In this document: in pieces, positions 33,034 to 41,795 of the stretch
Layout: the number at the start of each line of letters is the position of its first letter
Position numbering within the stretch: the first letter of the stretch is position 1
NCBI GenBank assembly: GCA_937893675.1
Contig: CALBGI010000053.1
Location: 1 to 58,162, forward strand
From: an uncultured Blautia sp.
GTDB lineage: Bacteria > Bacillota > Clostridia > Lachnospirales > Lachnospiraceae
DNA length: 58,162 bases
Direction of reading: 5' to 3'
Notes under the pieces: model-generated
The model's database searches: none
What the model saw: the letters and a program-made list of their open reading frames with translations, nothing else
Told to the model about the DNA's origin: nothing
Translations under genes and position numbers: made by a program

Positions 33034-34428
33034 TCAGGCGCCAAGCACAATGCCCAGACGGCTGCAGGTCTCTTCTATCACTTCTTCCAGTTCCTTGTCC
33101 GACATGACTGTAACACGTCCGTTTTCATACTCCGCATCCACCCATGCCTTCACCATTTTCACAAGCTCGCTGTTCTTGTCTGTCTGTTGTTCGTTGTGCA
33201 GATGGTAATGGGTATTGATCCAGTGTGCGATTCCGGCTGCCCCGGATGTATTGGACACCGCAACCTCCACCGGACGGTTCAGGAATTTTTCCGTGTCAAA
33301 TACATTGTAAATTTCTTCATTCTTCAAAAGGCCGTCCGCATGGATCCCGGCTCTTGTCACATTAAAGTTCTTTCCCACAAAGGGCGTTCTCTCCGGGATA
33401 TGATAGCCGATCTCTTTTTCATAGTACTCGGCGATCTCCGTGATAACAGAGGTGTCCATGCCGCCCAGGTTGCCGCGGAGCTGCGCATATTCAAACACCA
33501 TAGCCTCGAGAGGCGTATTTCCGGTGCGTTCTCCAATTCCAAAAAGAGACGTATTCACACCGCAGGCGCCGTAAAGCCATGCTGTCGTGGAGTTGCTCAC
33601 AGCCTTGTAAAAATCGTTGTGCCCATGCCATTCGATGAGTTCTGACGGCACACCGGCGTGGACCATAATGCCGTAAATGATGCCGGGAACCGAACGCGGG
33701 ATCACCGCACCTGGATAATTGACCCCATACCCCATGGTATCGCAGCAGCGGATCTTCACCGGGATCCCATACTGCTGGCGCAGCTTCATCAGCTCCAGAC
33801 AGAAGGGAATCACATAGCCGTAAATGTCCGCCCTGGTGATGTCCTCCAGATGGCAGCGCACAGCTACGCCTATCTCCAGGCACTCCTTCACAATACTGAG
33901 ATAGTGTTCCATCGCCTGGCTTCTGGTCATTTTCATTTTATAAAAAATATGATAATCCGAACAGCTTACCAGAATTCCGGTCTCCTGCATCCCCATGTCG
34001 CGTACAAGTTCAAAGTCTTTCTTGTTAGCGCGGATCCAGCTTGTCACCTCCGGAAATTCATATCCCCGCTCCATACACTTTTCCACAGCATCCCGGTCTT
34101 TTTTGCTGTACAAAAAGAATTCAGAAGCGCGGATACGTCCCTGAGGCCCTCCCAGCTTGTGGAGATAATCATAAATGCGCACGATCTGCTCCGTGGAATA
34201 GGGCGCGCGGGACTGCTGCCCATCCCGGAATGTGGTATCCGTGATCCAGATATCCTCCGGCATATGATGTGGTACAATACGGTCGTTAAATGCGATTTTC
34301 GGTATTTCCGAGTATGGAAACAGGTTTCGGAACACATTGGGTGTTTCCACATCCACCAGCGGATACATATGCTCTTCCAGCTGCAGCAGATTCGTCTGGC
34401 GGTTCATTTTTACACGTCTGTTTTCCAT
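33034..34428 (-). CDS. Citrate synthase of the Re-type / isopropylmalate-homocitrate synthase family
   Basis: 464-aa HMGL-like acyl-CoA condensing enzyme. WITDTTFRDGQQSRAPYS (near residue 61) is the metal-binding signature; other conserved parts are VAVRCHLEDITRADIYGY, IEWHGHNDFYKAVSN and NFNVTRAGIHADGL. The chain resembles the Re-citrate synthase of clostridia (oxaloacetate + acetyl-CoA to citrate), and its partner icd supports citrate over isopropylmalate as the product. No LeuA regulatory domain is seen. RBS GAGGAGG. Aconitase is not in the window. Confidence 0.82.
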   Translation of the reverse strand: MENRRVKMNRQTNLLQLEEHMYPLVDVETPNVFRNLFPYSEIPKIAFNDRIVPHHMPEDIWITDTTFRDGQQSRAPYSTEQIVRIYDYLHKLGGPQGRIRASEFFLYSKKDRDAVEKCMERGYEFPEVTSWIRANKKDFELVRDMGMQETGILVSCSDYHIFYKMKMTRSQAMEHYLSIVKECLEIGVAVRCHLEDITRADIYGYVIPFCLELMKLRQQYGIPVKIRCCDTMGYGVNYPGAVIPRSVPGIIYGIMVHAGVPSELIEWHGHNDFYKAVSNSTTAWLYGACGVNTSLFGIGERTGNTPLEAMVFEYAQLRGNLGGMDTSVITEIAEYYEKEIGYHIPERTPFVGKNFNVTRAGIHADGLLKNEEIYNVFDTEKFLNRPVEVAVSNTSGAAGIAHWINTHYHLHNEQQTDKNSELVKMVKAWVDAEYENGRVTVMSDKELEEVIEETCSRLGIVLGA

Positions 34429-34588
34429 GCAAACTCCTCCTCATGTGAGCAAATTCTCCGGAATCCTGTTCCGGAAATCTCAACGTCTTATATTGTACTC
34501 AATATTTTGCTGTCCGTCAACGCTTTTGCACGTTACTGTGATAATTTTCCGGAATCTCACAGCCTGCCGCAGGTCCAAGTCCGGGCTC

Positions 34589-35425
34589 TTACATCTCAAA
34601 AAAGCGCTGCGCGTCAAATTTTCCCCATCCCTGCTGGTTGTGCGGCAGCCCCAGATCCTCTGCGCTCTCCCGCAGCATCATCTTGATTTCCACATTCGTG
34701 AGAAGCGGATCTTTTTCCAGCATACAGGCAATGGCCCCTGACACCAGGGGCGTTGACATGGAGGTTCCGCTTTTCATTCCGTATGCCCGCTTCCCCTCCG
34801 GCAGACAGGAAACCACCTGGCGGCCCGGCGCCACCAAATCCGGCTTGCACACACACTGCGCAGTTGGCCCTCTTCCAGACAAGGCTGCAGGTCCCCGAAG
34901 CATGTCGCTTGACCCTACGGTGATAATCTTCCGGCTGCATCCCGGTGCTGTAACACTCCCCGGATAGGGGCCCTGATTTCCCGCCGCCGCAACTACCACA
35001 AGCCCGCTGTCCCAGAGCGTTTCCACACCGGCGATCAGCGCATCGTGCTCTCTTCTTGTACGGTAAGTGGTTCCCACGGAGATATTTACTACCCGGATTT
35101 TATATTCCGCTGAATGACGAAGGAGCCAGGAAAATGCTTTCAGAACATTCTCCTTGCTCCCGTTTCCATAGCGGTCCAAAACCTTCAGACCCACGATGCC
35201 GCATCCCGGTGCCATACCGCGGTGTTTTCCCATGGAGGCGCTTCCATCTCCGGCCAGGATCCCCGTCACATGGGTGCCGTGTCCGTTGTCATCGTAGGGT
35301 ATTTTTCTGTTTTCTATAAAATCTGCAAATCCCCAAATGCGCTTTCCAAAATCCTGATGCGGAAAAATTCCCGTATCCAAAATGGCCACCCCCACGCCCT
35401 TTCCGCTATATCCCGTCCATTCCAT
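34589..35425 (-). CDS. Subtilisin-like serine protease, probably intracellular
   Basis: S8 family catalytic set is complete: Asp in VAILDTGIFPHQDF, His in DNGHGTHVTGILAG, oxyanion Asn in VVAAAGNQG, Ser in KSGTSMSTPLVSGAIA. 278 aa with no signal peptide and no propeptide, so it likely acts inside the cell or in the spore like ISP/AprX-type subtilases. RBS GGAGG. It follows the YcxB-like gene by 28 bp on the same strand; physiological substrate unknown. Confidence 0.9.
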   Translation of the reverse strand: MEWTGYSGKGVGVAILDTGIFPHQDFGKRIWGFADFIENRKIPYDDNGHGTHVTGILAGDGSASMGKHRGMAPGCGIVGLKVLDRYGNGSKENVLKAFSWLLRHSAEYKIRVVNISVGTTYRTRREHDALIAGVETLWDSGLVVVAAAGNQGPYPGSVTAPGCSRKIITVGSSDMLRGPAALSGRGPTAQCVCKPDLVAPGRQVVSCLPEGKRAYGMKSGTSMSTPLVSGAIACMLEKDPLLTNVEIKMMLRESAEDLGLPHNQQGWGKFDAQRFFEM

Positions 35426-35453
35426 AATTCCTCCGAAATAAAATTCTTTATAT

Positions 35454-35990
35454 TTATTTTATTCCGCACTTCAGTTTCCCGCGCATGAATTCCAGAAATT
35501 CTTCCGGCGTTCCCACCTCAAAATCCCCTTTTTTTACCCAGTAGGCAATGCCGTCTGCCCGAATAAAAAAGGAGTTCGGAAGATTGCGAAATTCCTCAAT
35601 ACTCACATAGGCGATGGAAGCAAAATTATCGCCCCAGCCATACTGAAATGTTTTTTCATAAAAATAATAATTCGCCTTTAACACACCGCCGGGTACTGAT
35701 TTGATGATCTTGTTCTTGCGGTGATAGGGCATGTAGGAAACACCGATGATAGAGATTGCCAGCGCCGTAAGAAGAATGACGTTGAGCACACTTCCGGACA
35801 TGAACGAAAACAGAGAGGCATGTCCGTCCCCCTTTGCGCTTTCCCAGAGGATCACCGCCAGATAAAGAACAAAAATGACACCGGAAACACTGAGGCTGAT
35901 GCGCCGCAGCTTTTGTGTGGAAACCTTTTCCATCTGAAGGATGTCCCCATCCGAGTATATGGTATGTACTTTAAATTCTGTTTTTTTCAT
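35454..35990 (-). CDS. Two-helix membrane protein with YcxB-like C-terminal domain
   Basis: 178 aa, two membrane helices (about 31-50 and 66-85) followed by a soluble domain with the pattern VSIEEFRNLPNSFFIRADGIAYWVKKGDF and PEEFLEFMRGKL, reminiscent of YcxB/DUF proteins of Firmicutes, function unknown. RBS GGAGGAAC. The upstream boundary of the IS110 element lies about 30 bp before its start, so its native promoter may be lost or replaced. Confidence 0.6.
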   Translation of the reverse strand: MKKTEFKVHTIYSDGDILQMEKVSTQKLRRISLSVSGVIFVLYLAVILWESAKGDGHASLFSFMSGSVLNVILLTALAISIIGVSYMPYHRKNKIIKSVPGGVLKANYYFYEKTFQYGWGDNFASIAYVSIEEFRNLPNSFFIRADGIAYWVKKGDFEVGTPEEFLEFMRGKLKCGIK

Positions 35991-36049
35991 AAGTTCCTCC
36001 TCATATAATCAAGTGTTTTTTATTGAAAATTCAAGGTTTTTCAACCTTT

Positions 36050-36463
36050 CATATCTCAGTGAATTAGCCACAGTCATGGATATTTCGATGTATCAGGTAC
36101 TGAAATAGTAGTTGCAGGGTACACGAAATAGAACGTCTTCATTTCTGTTCTACATGACCTTGTGTATACCCATCCCTCTATGGCAGCTAACCTCCTATGT
36201 CCACCAGGATCATCTCTGTCTCCAGAGGTCCTCACTTCCTTCGTTCTGCCTATCCATAACCAGGGTGTCAGCTTTGCTCCTATACGGGATCATGTCCCAT
36301 GGTTAAAATTTCTGCCGACTACTGGCTCATTCTTTGTTTTTTGATTACTGACTTGCTTCCTGTAGCAGCACTGTTTCCAGTGGACGTTATCTGTTACATT
36401 CTGCTTTATTCAGTGACTGCCCATTTGACAGTCTCCTACATTGTTTCTCTCTGTTTATGCAGC
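36050..36463 (-). ncRNA. Candidate guide (bridge) RNA region of the IS110 element
   Basis: 414 nt directly after the transposase stop with no reading frame but several hairpins on the minus strand: GACTG/CAGTC (36415-36433), CACTG-GAAA-CAGTG (36369-36382, GNRA loop), TAACCATGGG/CCCTGGTTA (36257-36305) enclosing GGGA/TCCC, and GGTT-GAAA-AACC at 36035-36046. IS110 elements are known to encode a structured RNA in a non-coding end that pairs with donor and target DNA. Identity and exact limits are inferred. Confidence 0.45.
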
Positions 36464-37747
36464 CTACATATATACTGCCGGTCGTTTGATATCTCCCAGC
36501 ATCTTTGCCGAATCATACTCCACACCTTTTGTCAGCATGACATAAAAGACTCTGATCAGTTTTGCAGCTACCGCCATCAATGACTGCATCTTTTTTAACG
36601 GATTAACCTTCCTGGTTGTGTAATAATGATGCAGTGCACCAAACTCCGGATTTTTTCCTACTAAAGACATTGCAACCTCGAATAACAGATATCTTAGTCT
36701 CTTTCGACCCCGTCTGCTTATTGTTGTCTGTCCTTTATGCTTTCCGGAACTGTTTTCAACCAGTGCCAGTCCTGCAAGTTTCTGCAGTTCTTTTGGACTG
36801 CTGAAGCGTGTGATATCACCTACCTCTGCAAGGAATCCTGACACTGTCCTGATTCCCACACCCTTGATTTCCATCAGCTTTTCTGCCATTGGGATCTGCT
36901 TTACCAGTTCTTCAATCAAGAGCATTACTTCCTGAAGTCGATTGTTTCTGGATTCATAGTCCTCCAGCAGCATACGTATCTCTATACGTGCGGCCTTGGC
37001 TCCTTCTTTCGTTCCGACACTGTGCCTTGCAGCTTCCACCAGGGTCTGTGCCCTCTTTTTTCCAACTGCTCTTATTTTTGCATCCCGCCAGATCTGGTTC
37101 ACTCCCTCAACACCCAACGTCAGGATGTCTTCCGGCAGTGGTGCCTTCTTCAAAATCATCATTCCGCTTATCGCATCTGGTTTTCCATACACTGTTTTAT
37201 ATTCAGGAAAATATATATTGAACCAACGACTAATCCGGTTCTGAACTCTCGTAAGCTCCGACTGGATCTGAAATCTCATGTTTGATGCTGTTCTCAGATC
37301 TGCATAGATACCGTCTGGCAGGTATGGAATCATGTATCGTCCCTCTTTTACTAATCCTGCGATGACTTTTGGATCTTTACGATCACTTTTTGTTGGATTG
37401 TTGTCGTCGAGTTCTTTTGATTTCTTTACATGATGGGGATTTACCAATACTGGCTTCATTTCGTTATCCTGAAGGAATTTTCCAAGATTAAACCAGTAAT
37501 GTCCGGTCGGTTCCATTCCAGGAACAACCTTATCCTTCTCATGCTTTTCTTTGATATCAAGAATCCATGTCTTAAACATTTCAAAACCGGCTTCACTGTT
37601 GCTGAATTTAAACGGCTTCTTAGAAAACTCAATGCCTCTGTAGTCAAAGGCTCTTGCATAGTGTGTTTCGCTTCCAACATCGATTCCGATTACCAAAGTT
37701 TTTTCAGTTATTGCTTCAATTTTTTTGTTCTGTGTGTTAGACTTCAT
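36464..37747 (-). CDS. IS110-family transposase (DEDD recombinase)
   Basis: 427 aa. N-terminal RuvC-like DEDD domain: LVIGIDVGSETHYARAFDY (first Asp), MEPTGHYWFNLGKFL (Glu), KSDRKDPKVIAGLVKEGRY (Asp pair). C-terminal Tnp_20 domain: IKGVGIRTVSGFLAEVGDI then LAGLALVENSSGKHKGQ with the conserved Ser, and RRGRKRLRYLLFEVA. ATG 37747 (MKSNTQNKKIEAI) has GAGAGGT upstream; earlier frame codons lack a ribosome site. Appears intact, so the element may be active. Confidence 0.93.
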   Translation of the reverse strand: MKSNTQNKKIEAITEKTLVIGIDVGSETHYARAFDYRGIEFSKKPFKFSNSEAGFEMFKTWILDIKEKHEKDKVVPGMEPTGHYWFNLGKFLQDNEMKPVLVNPHHVKKSKELDDNNPTKSDRKDPKVIAGLVKEGRYMIPYLPDGIYADLRTASNMRFQIQSELTRVQNRISRWFNIYFPEYKTVYGKPDAISGMMILKKAPLPEDILTLGVEGVNQIWRDAKIRAVGKKRAQTLVEAARHSVGTKEGAKAARIEIRMLLEDYESRNNRLQEVMLLIEELVKQIPMAEKLMEIKGVGIRTVSGFLAEVGDITRFSSPKELQKLAGLALVENSSGKHKGQTTISRRGRKRLRYLLFEVAMSLVGKNPEFGALHHYYTTRKVNPLKKMQSLMAVAAKLIRVFYVMLTKGVEYDSAKMLGDIKRPAVYM

Positions 37748-37777
37748 TGTAGATACCTCTCTGTTCAATAAGATTTT

Positions 37778-37797
37778 TACTAACCTGCCAGTCAGTA
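37778..37797 (-). other. Hairpin upstream of the IS110 transposase
   Basis: TACTGAC and GTTAGTA pair (one G-U) around TGGCAG, 31 bp before the transposase start. It may control transposase translation or mark the left junction. Confidence 0.4.
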
Positions 37798-37992
37798 GTC
37801 TTATTGTACTCTGAGGTATTTTCAATTTTCAACGTCTACATTTTAAATTATACAGGAAGCTCCTGTTGATCATTTTGTCATATATTATAGCAAACAACAG
37901 TACAAATTGCTACGTTTCAAACATAAAATGTATAAACTGTTTGAAACTGGAAATGCTACCAGAAGAAACAGGCATGGAACAGGAGGGATTTT

Positions 37993-38142
37993 ATGCTGAT
38001 TTTTTTACTGTGCTTCTTCGGGCTGCAGATACTTGTACTCTTTTGCTGCCTGACAGCCGGAAATGACGCCGCCTCCCAGGCGCTCTCCGACCAGGAGCAA
38101 ATTGAGTTTATCCGGGCATGGCAGGAAAAAAGAAACCGCTGA
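37993..38142 (+). CDS. 49-residue membrane peptide
   Basis: ATG at 37993 is preceded by AGGAGGG (37981) at ideal spacing. The product begins MLIFLLCFFGLQILVLFCCL, one membrane helix with three Cys, followed by a charged tail ending WQEKRNR. It ends before a terminator-like hairpin. No family recognised. The ribosome site is the main evidence that it is real; it is convergent with the XRE gene. Confidence 0.6.
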   Translation: MLIFLLCFFGLQILVLFCCLTAGNDAASQALSDQEQIEFIRAWQEKRNR

Positions 38143-38177
38143 AAAAACGAGGCTGCCGCAGAATCTGCAGCAGCCTC
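38142..38177 (-). terminator. Terminator of the XRE gene
   Basis: GAGGCTGC and GCAGCCTC around a 13-nt loop, then TTTTTT on the minus strand. It may also stop the plus-strand small gene. Confidence 0.8.
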
Positions 38178-38188
38178 GCTTCCGATTT

Positions 38189-38434
38189 TCAATCTACCTT
38201 TTCTTCCTCCGCCTTACAAAAATATTCTGTATCAAAAAATTCCCGAACCGTCATTCCAAGTCCACTGCACAATTTCATCACAGTAAAAACCCCCGGATTT
38301 TTCGTTACGCAATTTACAATATTCATAATCGTTGTGATCGGCACAGCGGATCTGTATGCCAGAATATAGTAGGACATTCCTTTTTCTTCGCATAACTCCT
38401 GCAGCCTTCTGGACAAAATAGTTTGATTTCTCAT
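38189..38434 (-). CDS. Small XRE-family helix-turn-helix regulator
   Basis: 81 aa, essentially one Cro/CI-type domain: LSRRLQELCEEKGMSYYILAYRSAVPITTIMNIV is the helix-turn-helix, followed by FTVMKLCSGLGMTVREFFD. Target unknown. ATG 38434 (MRNQTILSRR) follows GGGGA; an upstream GTG at 38440 is less likely. Next to spoIVA but 100 bp apart and not evidently in its operon. Confidence 0.85.
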   Translation of the reverse strand: MRNQTILSRRLQELCEEKGMSYYILAYRSAVPITTIMNIVNCVTKNPGVFTVMKLCSGLGMTVREFFDTEYFCKAEEEKVD

Positions 38435-38540
38435 TGGCACATTCCCCGTTTCCTGCTGGCGCTCTTTTTTAACTCCGGCGCCTTCTATCAGTATAAATAC
38501 GAAAAAGATGCAGAAAAATCATGTTTTTTCAATTTTTTTC

Positions 38541-40010
38541 TTAAATTATAATGCACACAAGCCCGCCTTTGCTGTCATTGACGATCTTCTGCATGGTATC
38601 CTGCAGCTTCATCTGGCTTTCCTCGCTGATAACCGCGATCTTGCTGCGGATGCCATCCTCCACCAGCTGTTCTATGGATTTGCCGAAAATATTGGTTTCC
38701 CAGACACTCTCGCCTCTTGACTCACTTTGCCCGATATACGTGATCAAATCCTTCGCCTGCTCCTCCGTCCCCACGATCGGTGCGATTTCTGTTTCGATAT
38801 TGGCTTTTATCATGTGGATGGACGGACTCTTGGACTTGATTTTTACACCGAACTTGTTTCCTTGTCGGATCACCTCCGGCTCTGCAAGGGTAATTTCCGA
38901 CAACTCAGGAACAACTACACCATATCCGCACCCCCGTACAGCCTCCAGAGCCGCCTGCACTTTCACATACTGTTCTTTCATGGCCGCAAGCTCCTTCACC
39001 GTGTGTATCAGCTCGTATTCACTTTCTATGGGAACACCGCTGAGTTCACTCAGGATCCGATAATAATAGGCATCGTGAATTTGTATGCGCACCCGCACAA
39101 CACCATCGGCCAGGCGAATCTCATCCAAAAGCACATCCTGCACAAACTCCCCCTCCAGGGCAAGAGATTCTCTGGTAATATCACGGATATGCCGGATTTT
39201 TCCCATAAGGCTGTAAATCTGCCCGAGAAGCTGTTTTTTCAGCTCATGCTCCACCGGAAGCATCTCCACCCATTTCGGGACAAAAAACTGTATCTCACTC
39301 ACCGGAAACTCGTAAAGGATCTTCTCCAGGATTCGGCTCACATCCTCCTTACGAAGCTGCTCGCAGTTGGCAGAGACCGCCGTTACTCCATATTTTTCCT
39401 GCAGACGTTCCACAAGCTGACCGGTCTCCTCCTTATAGGGCACCTGCGAATTCACCAGCAGCAGGAACGGTTTATTCTGTTTTTTCAGGCTTTCTATGGC
39501 CCGCGCTTCCGCCTCCACAAAATTTTCCCTGGGTATTTCCCCGAAGCTTCCGTCCGACGTAATGACAAGCGCAATGGTGGAATGCTGGGAGATCACTTTC
39601 TCAGTTCCAATCTGCGCCGCATCGTGAAAAGGGATATCATGGTCGATCCAGGGTGTTTTGACCATGCGTTCCCGCCCCTCCTCCAGGTGCCCCGAGGCAT
39701 CTTTTACCAGGAAGCCCACGCAGTCAATGAGCTTTACTCTCACATTCAAATCCTGTCCAAGCTTTACCGAAACCGCTTCTTTTGGAACAAACTTTGGCTC
39801 CACCGTCGTGATGATCTTGCCGGAGCCACTTAAAGGAAGCGAGTCCCGAAGCTCCGCCTGTTTCTTTTCTTCCATGTGCGGAAGTGCCATCAGCTCCATG
39901 AATCTCCGGATAAACGTAGATTTTCCCGTGCGCACAGGGCCTACAACACCTATGTATATATCCCCGCCGGTACGAGCCTGTATATCCCGGTAAATCTGAT
40001 AATTTTCCAT
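38541..40010 (-). CDS. spoIVA: Stage IV sporulation protein A
   Basis: ATPase that polymerises on the forespore surface and anchors coat and cortex assembly. N-terminal GTPase-like domain with the diagnostic Walker A GVVGPVRTGKSTFIRRFME (near residue 22), GSGKIITTVEPKFVP, DCVGFLVKDASGHLEEG; the C-terminal part ends in a hydrophobic GGLVCIII membrane-binding tip. 489 aa as in other clostridia. ATG 40010 (MENYQIYRDI) follows AAGGGGG; the ribosome site is inside a long inverted repeat (40013-40078). Shows the organism is a spore former. Confidence 0.97.
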   Translation of the reverse strand: MENYQIYRDIQARTGGDIYIGVVGPVRTGKSTFIRRFMELMALPHMEEKKQAELRDSLPLSGSGKIITTVEPKFVPKEAVSVKLGQDLNVRVKLIDCVGFLVKDASGHLEEGRERMVKTPWIDHDIPFHDAAQIGTEKVISQHSTIALVITSDGSFGEIPRENFVEAEARAIESLKKQNKPFLLLVNSQVPYKEETGQLVERLQEKYGVTAVSANCEQLRKEDVSRILEKILYEFPVSEIQFFVPKWVEMLPVEHELKKQLLGQIYSLMGKIRHIRDITRESLALEGEFVQDVLLDEIRLADGVVRVRIQIHDAYYYRILSELSGVPIESEYELIHTVKELAAMKEQYVKVQAALEAVRGCGYGVVVPELSEITLAEPEVIRQGNKFGVKIKSKSPSIHMIKANIETEIAPIVGTEEQAKDLITYIGQSESRGESVWETNIFGKSIEQLVEDGIRSKIAVISEESQMKLQDTMQKIVNDSKGGLVCIII

Positions 40011-40012
40011 AA

Positions 40013-40078
40013 CAAAGCCCCCTTGCATATTTTTACACAATCCCATGTATTGTTATAATATATGTAAGGGGGCTTTTG
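40013..40078 (-). promoter_or_regulatory. Long inverted repeat covering the spoIVA ribosome-binding site
   Basis: Arms CAAAGCCCCCTTGCATAT (40013-40030) and its near complement at 40060-40078 can form a stem of 11 bp, one mismatch, 5 more bp. The right half of the minus-strand stem is the AAGGGGGC ribosome site itself, 8 bp before the ATG. The loop is AT-rich and holds a TATAAC-like box. Confidence 0.6.
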
Positions 40079-40091
40079 TCTATGTTATAAA

Positions 40092-41780
40092 TCAATAAAA
40101 CTCATTGTGAAGCAGCTCATGCTCTTTTCCTTTGAGCAGTCCTTCATAAAGCTCCAGCACCAGAGGATTCTCGTCAGATTTTTTGATGATCATGGTATTG
40201 TCCGCATTATAAAGACCTTTTGCCCTTGCCGCCTTGGTTCTTGCACCGGCTCTTGGAGGCTGTCCGCCGCCCATGATGCATCCGCGTCTGCAGGCCATAA
40301 CCTCGATCAGATGATATTCTGCTTCGCCGTTCTTTACACGTTCCATGACTGTCCTTGCATTGGCCAGGCCGCTGGCAACACAGATCTTCACTTCCATGCC
40401 CTGATAAGGAATCGAAAACTCCTTGATCCCTTCCTCTCCTCGAACGCCGCATTCTGCAATTTCGCTCATAGCCTCTTTGGTATGCTCCGGACTGAGACGA
40501 CGGAGAACCGCCTCTGTCACACCGCCGGTCACACCGAAGATCACACCGCCGCCGGAACCAAAGCCGAAGGGCATATCGCAGGCTTCCGGGTCAAGTGCGG
40601 CAAAATCAATACCGAAGTTGTTGATCATACGGATAAGTTCTGTGGTTGTGATCACAATGTCCGTGTCCTGCTCGCCCTTGGTAAAACTGTTGGGACGAAT
40701 GGCCTCTGCTTTTTTTGCAGTACAAGGCATGACAGACACCATCACGGTCTTTTTGCCATCTGCATGCTCGGGATCACGGAAGTACTCCTTGATCACCGCG
40801 GACATCATTCCCTGCGGAGAACGGCAGGTGGACAGGTTCGGAATATAATCCTTGTACTGATCTGTAATAAATTTCACCCATGCCGGACAGCAGGAGGTAA
40901 GAAGGGGAAGATGCTCTCCCTTTTCCACTCTCTTCAGAAATTCTGCCGTTTCCTCCATGATCGTAAGGTCAGCACTGAAAGAAGTGTCATACACCTCATC
41001 AAATCCCATTCTGTGAAGGGCATTGACAATTTTTCCCATAACGCTTCTGCCCTTTGTCAGGCCGTAATGATCTCCCACCGCCACGCGGACTGCCGGCGCG
41101 ATCTGCGCCACAACACGGATGTCGGGATCTGCCAGGGCTTCCCATACCTCATCCATGTGATTCTTGATGGAAATGGCTCCCGTGGGACAAAATACCCGGC
41201 ACTGTCCGCAGTTGACACAGTTTGTCTCTGCAATCTTTTTGTTAAAGGCAGGCATGACCATAGCATCGGTTCCCCGAAAAGCAAAGCCCAAAACCCCAAT
41301 TCCCTGCAGCTCTTCACAGGCGCGTACACAATCGCCGCAGAGGATACACTTGTTGGGATCCCGCACAAGTGAGGGGGAGCTGTCGTCGATCTCATGATGC
41401 TCTCTTGTATTTTCAAAACGGATGTCGCGGACACCCAGACGATGGGCAAGTTCCTGCAGGATACACTCACCGCTCTTGACACAGGTGGTGCAGTCCCGGC
41501 AATGTGCTGCAAGAAGCAGCTCTATGATCAGTTTGCGGTATTTTTTTATCCGGCCGGAATTGGTGTAGATCACCATGCCGTCTCTCGGTTCCTCGGAGCA
41601 GGACGCAAAGGTCCTTCCTCTGTCATCTTCCACAGTGCAGAGTCTGCAGGCGCCAAACGTAGACACCTCCGAATGGTAACAAAGGGTCGGAATGTTGATG
41701 CCCGCCTTACGGATTACCGTGAGAACATTTTTTTCATCGGTAAACTCAACTTTTCTGCCGTCAATAGTCATAGTTCCCAT
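40092..41780 (-). CDS. hydA: NAD-linked [FeFe]-hydrogenase catalytic subunit
   Basis: 562 aa. N-terminal [2Fe-2S] domain (PTLCYHSEVSTFGACRLCTV then ASC), a His-Cys3 cluster motif (HCRDCTTCVKSGEC), two [4Fe-4S] sites (CILCGDCVRAC, CVNCGQCRVFCPTG), then the H-cluster domain with L1 LTSCCPAWVKF, L2 VMPCTAKKAEA and L3 MACRRGCIMGGGQP. It is the hydrogen-evolving or consuming subunit of the HydABC complex, cytosolic, exchanging electrons with NADH and possibly ferredoxin (bifurcation). 15 bp after hydB in the operon. Confidence 0.95.
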   Translation of the reverse strand: MGTMTIDGRKVEFTDEKNVLTVIRKAGINIPTLCYHSEVSTFGACRLCTVEDDRGRTFASCSEEPRDGMVIYTNSGRIKKYRKLIIELLLAAHCRDCTTCVKSGECILQELAHRLGVRDIRFENTREHHEIDDSSPSLVRDPNKCILCGDCVRACEELQGIGVLGFAFRGTDAMVMPAFNKKIAETNCVNCGQCRVFCPTGAISIKNHMDEVWEALADPDIRVVAQIAPAVRVAVGDHYGLTKGRSVMGKIVNALHRMGFDEVYDTSFSADLTIMEETAEFLKRVEKGEHLPLLTSCCPAWVKFITDQYKDYIPNLSTCRSPQGMMSAVIKEYFRDPEHADGKKTVMVSVMPCTAKKAEAIRPNSFTKGEQDTDIVITTTELIRMINNFGIDFAALDPEACDMPFGFGSGGGVIFGVTGGVTEAVLRRLSPEHTKEAMSEIAECGVRGEEGIKEFSIPYQGMEVKICVASGLANARTVMERVKNGEAEYHLIEVMACRRGCIMGGGQPPRAGARTKAARAKGLYNADNTMIIKKSDENPLVLELYEGLLKGKEHELLHNEFY

Positions 41781-41795
41781 AGCTTATCCTCCCTT

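Larger units (their letters stand above)
36023..37832 (-). mobile_element. IS110-family insertion sequence (about 1.8 kb)
   Basis: An IS110 transposase gene is flanked by non-coding DNA: about 440 bp behind it and 85 bp ahead. Candidate subterminal inverted repeats are TTGAAAATTCAA at 36023-36034 and, in reverse, TTGAAAATTGAA at 37821-37832 (11 of 12 match). A long non-coding end and short inverted repeats suit the IS1111 subgroup. Exact ends are uncertain by a few bases because this family leaves no clear target duplication. Confidence 0.7.
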
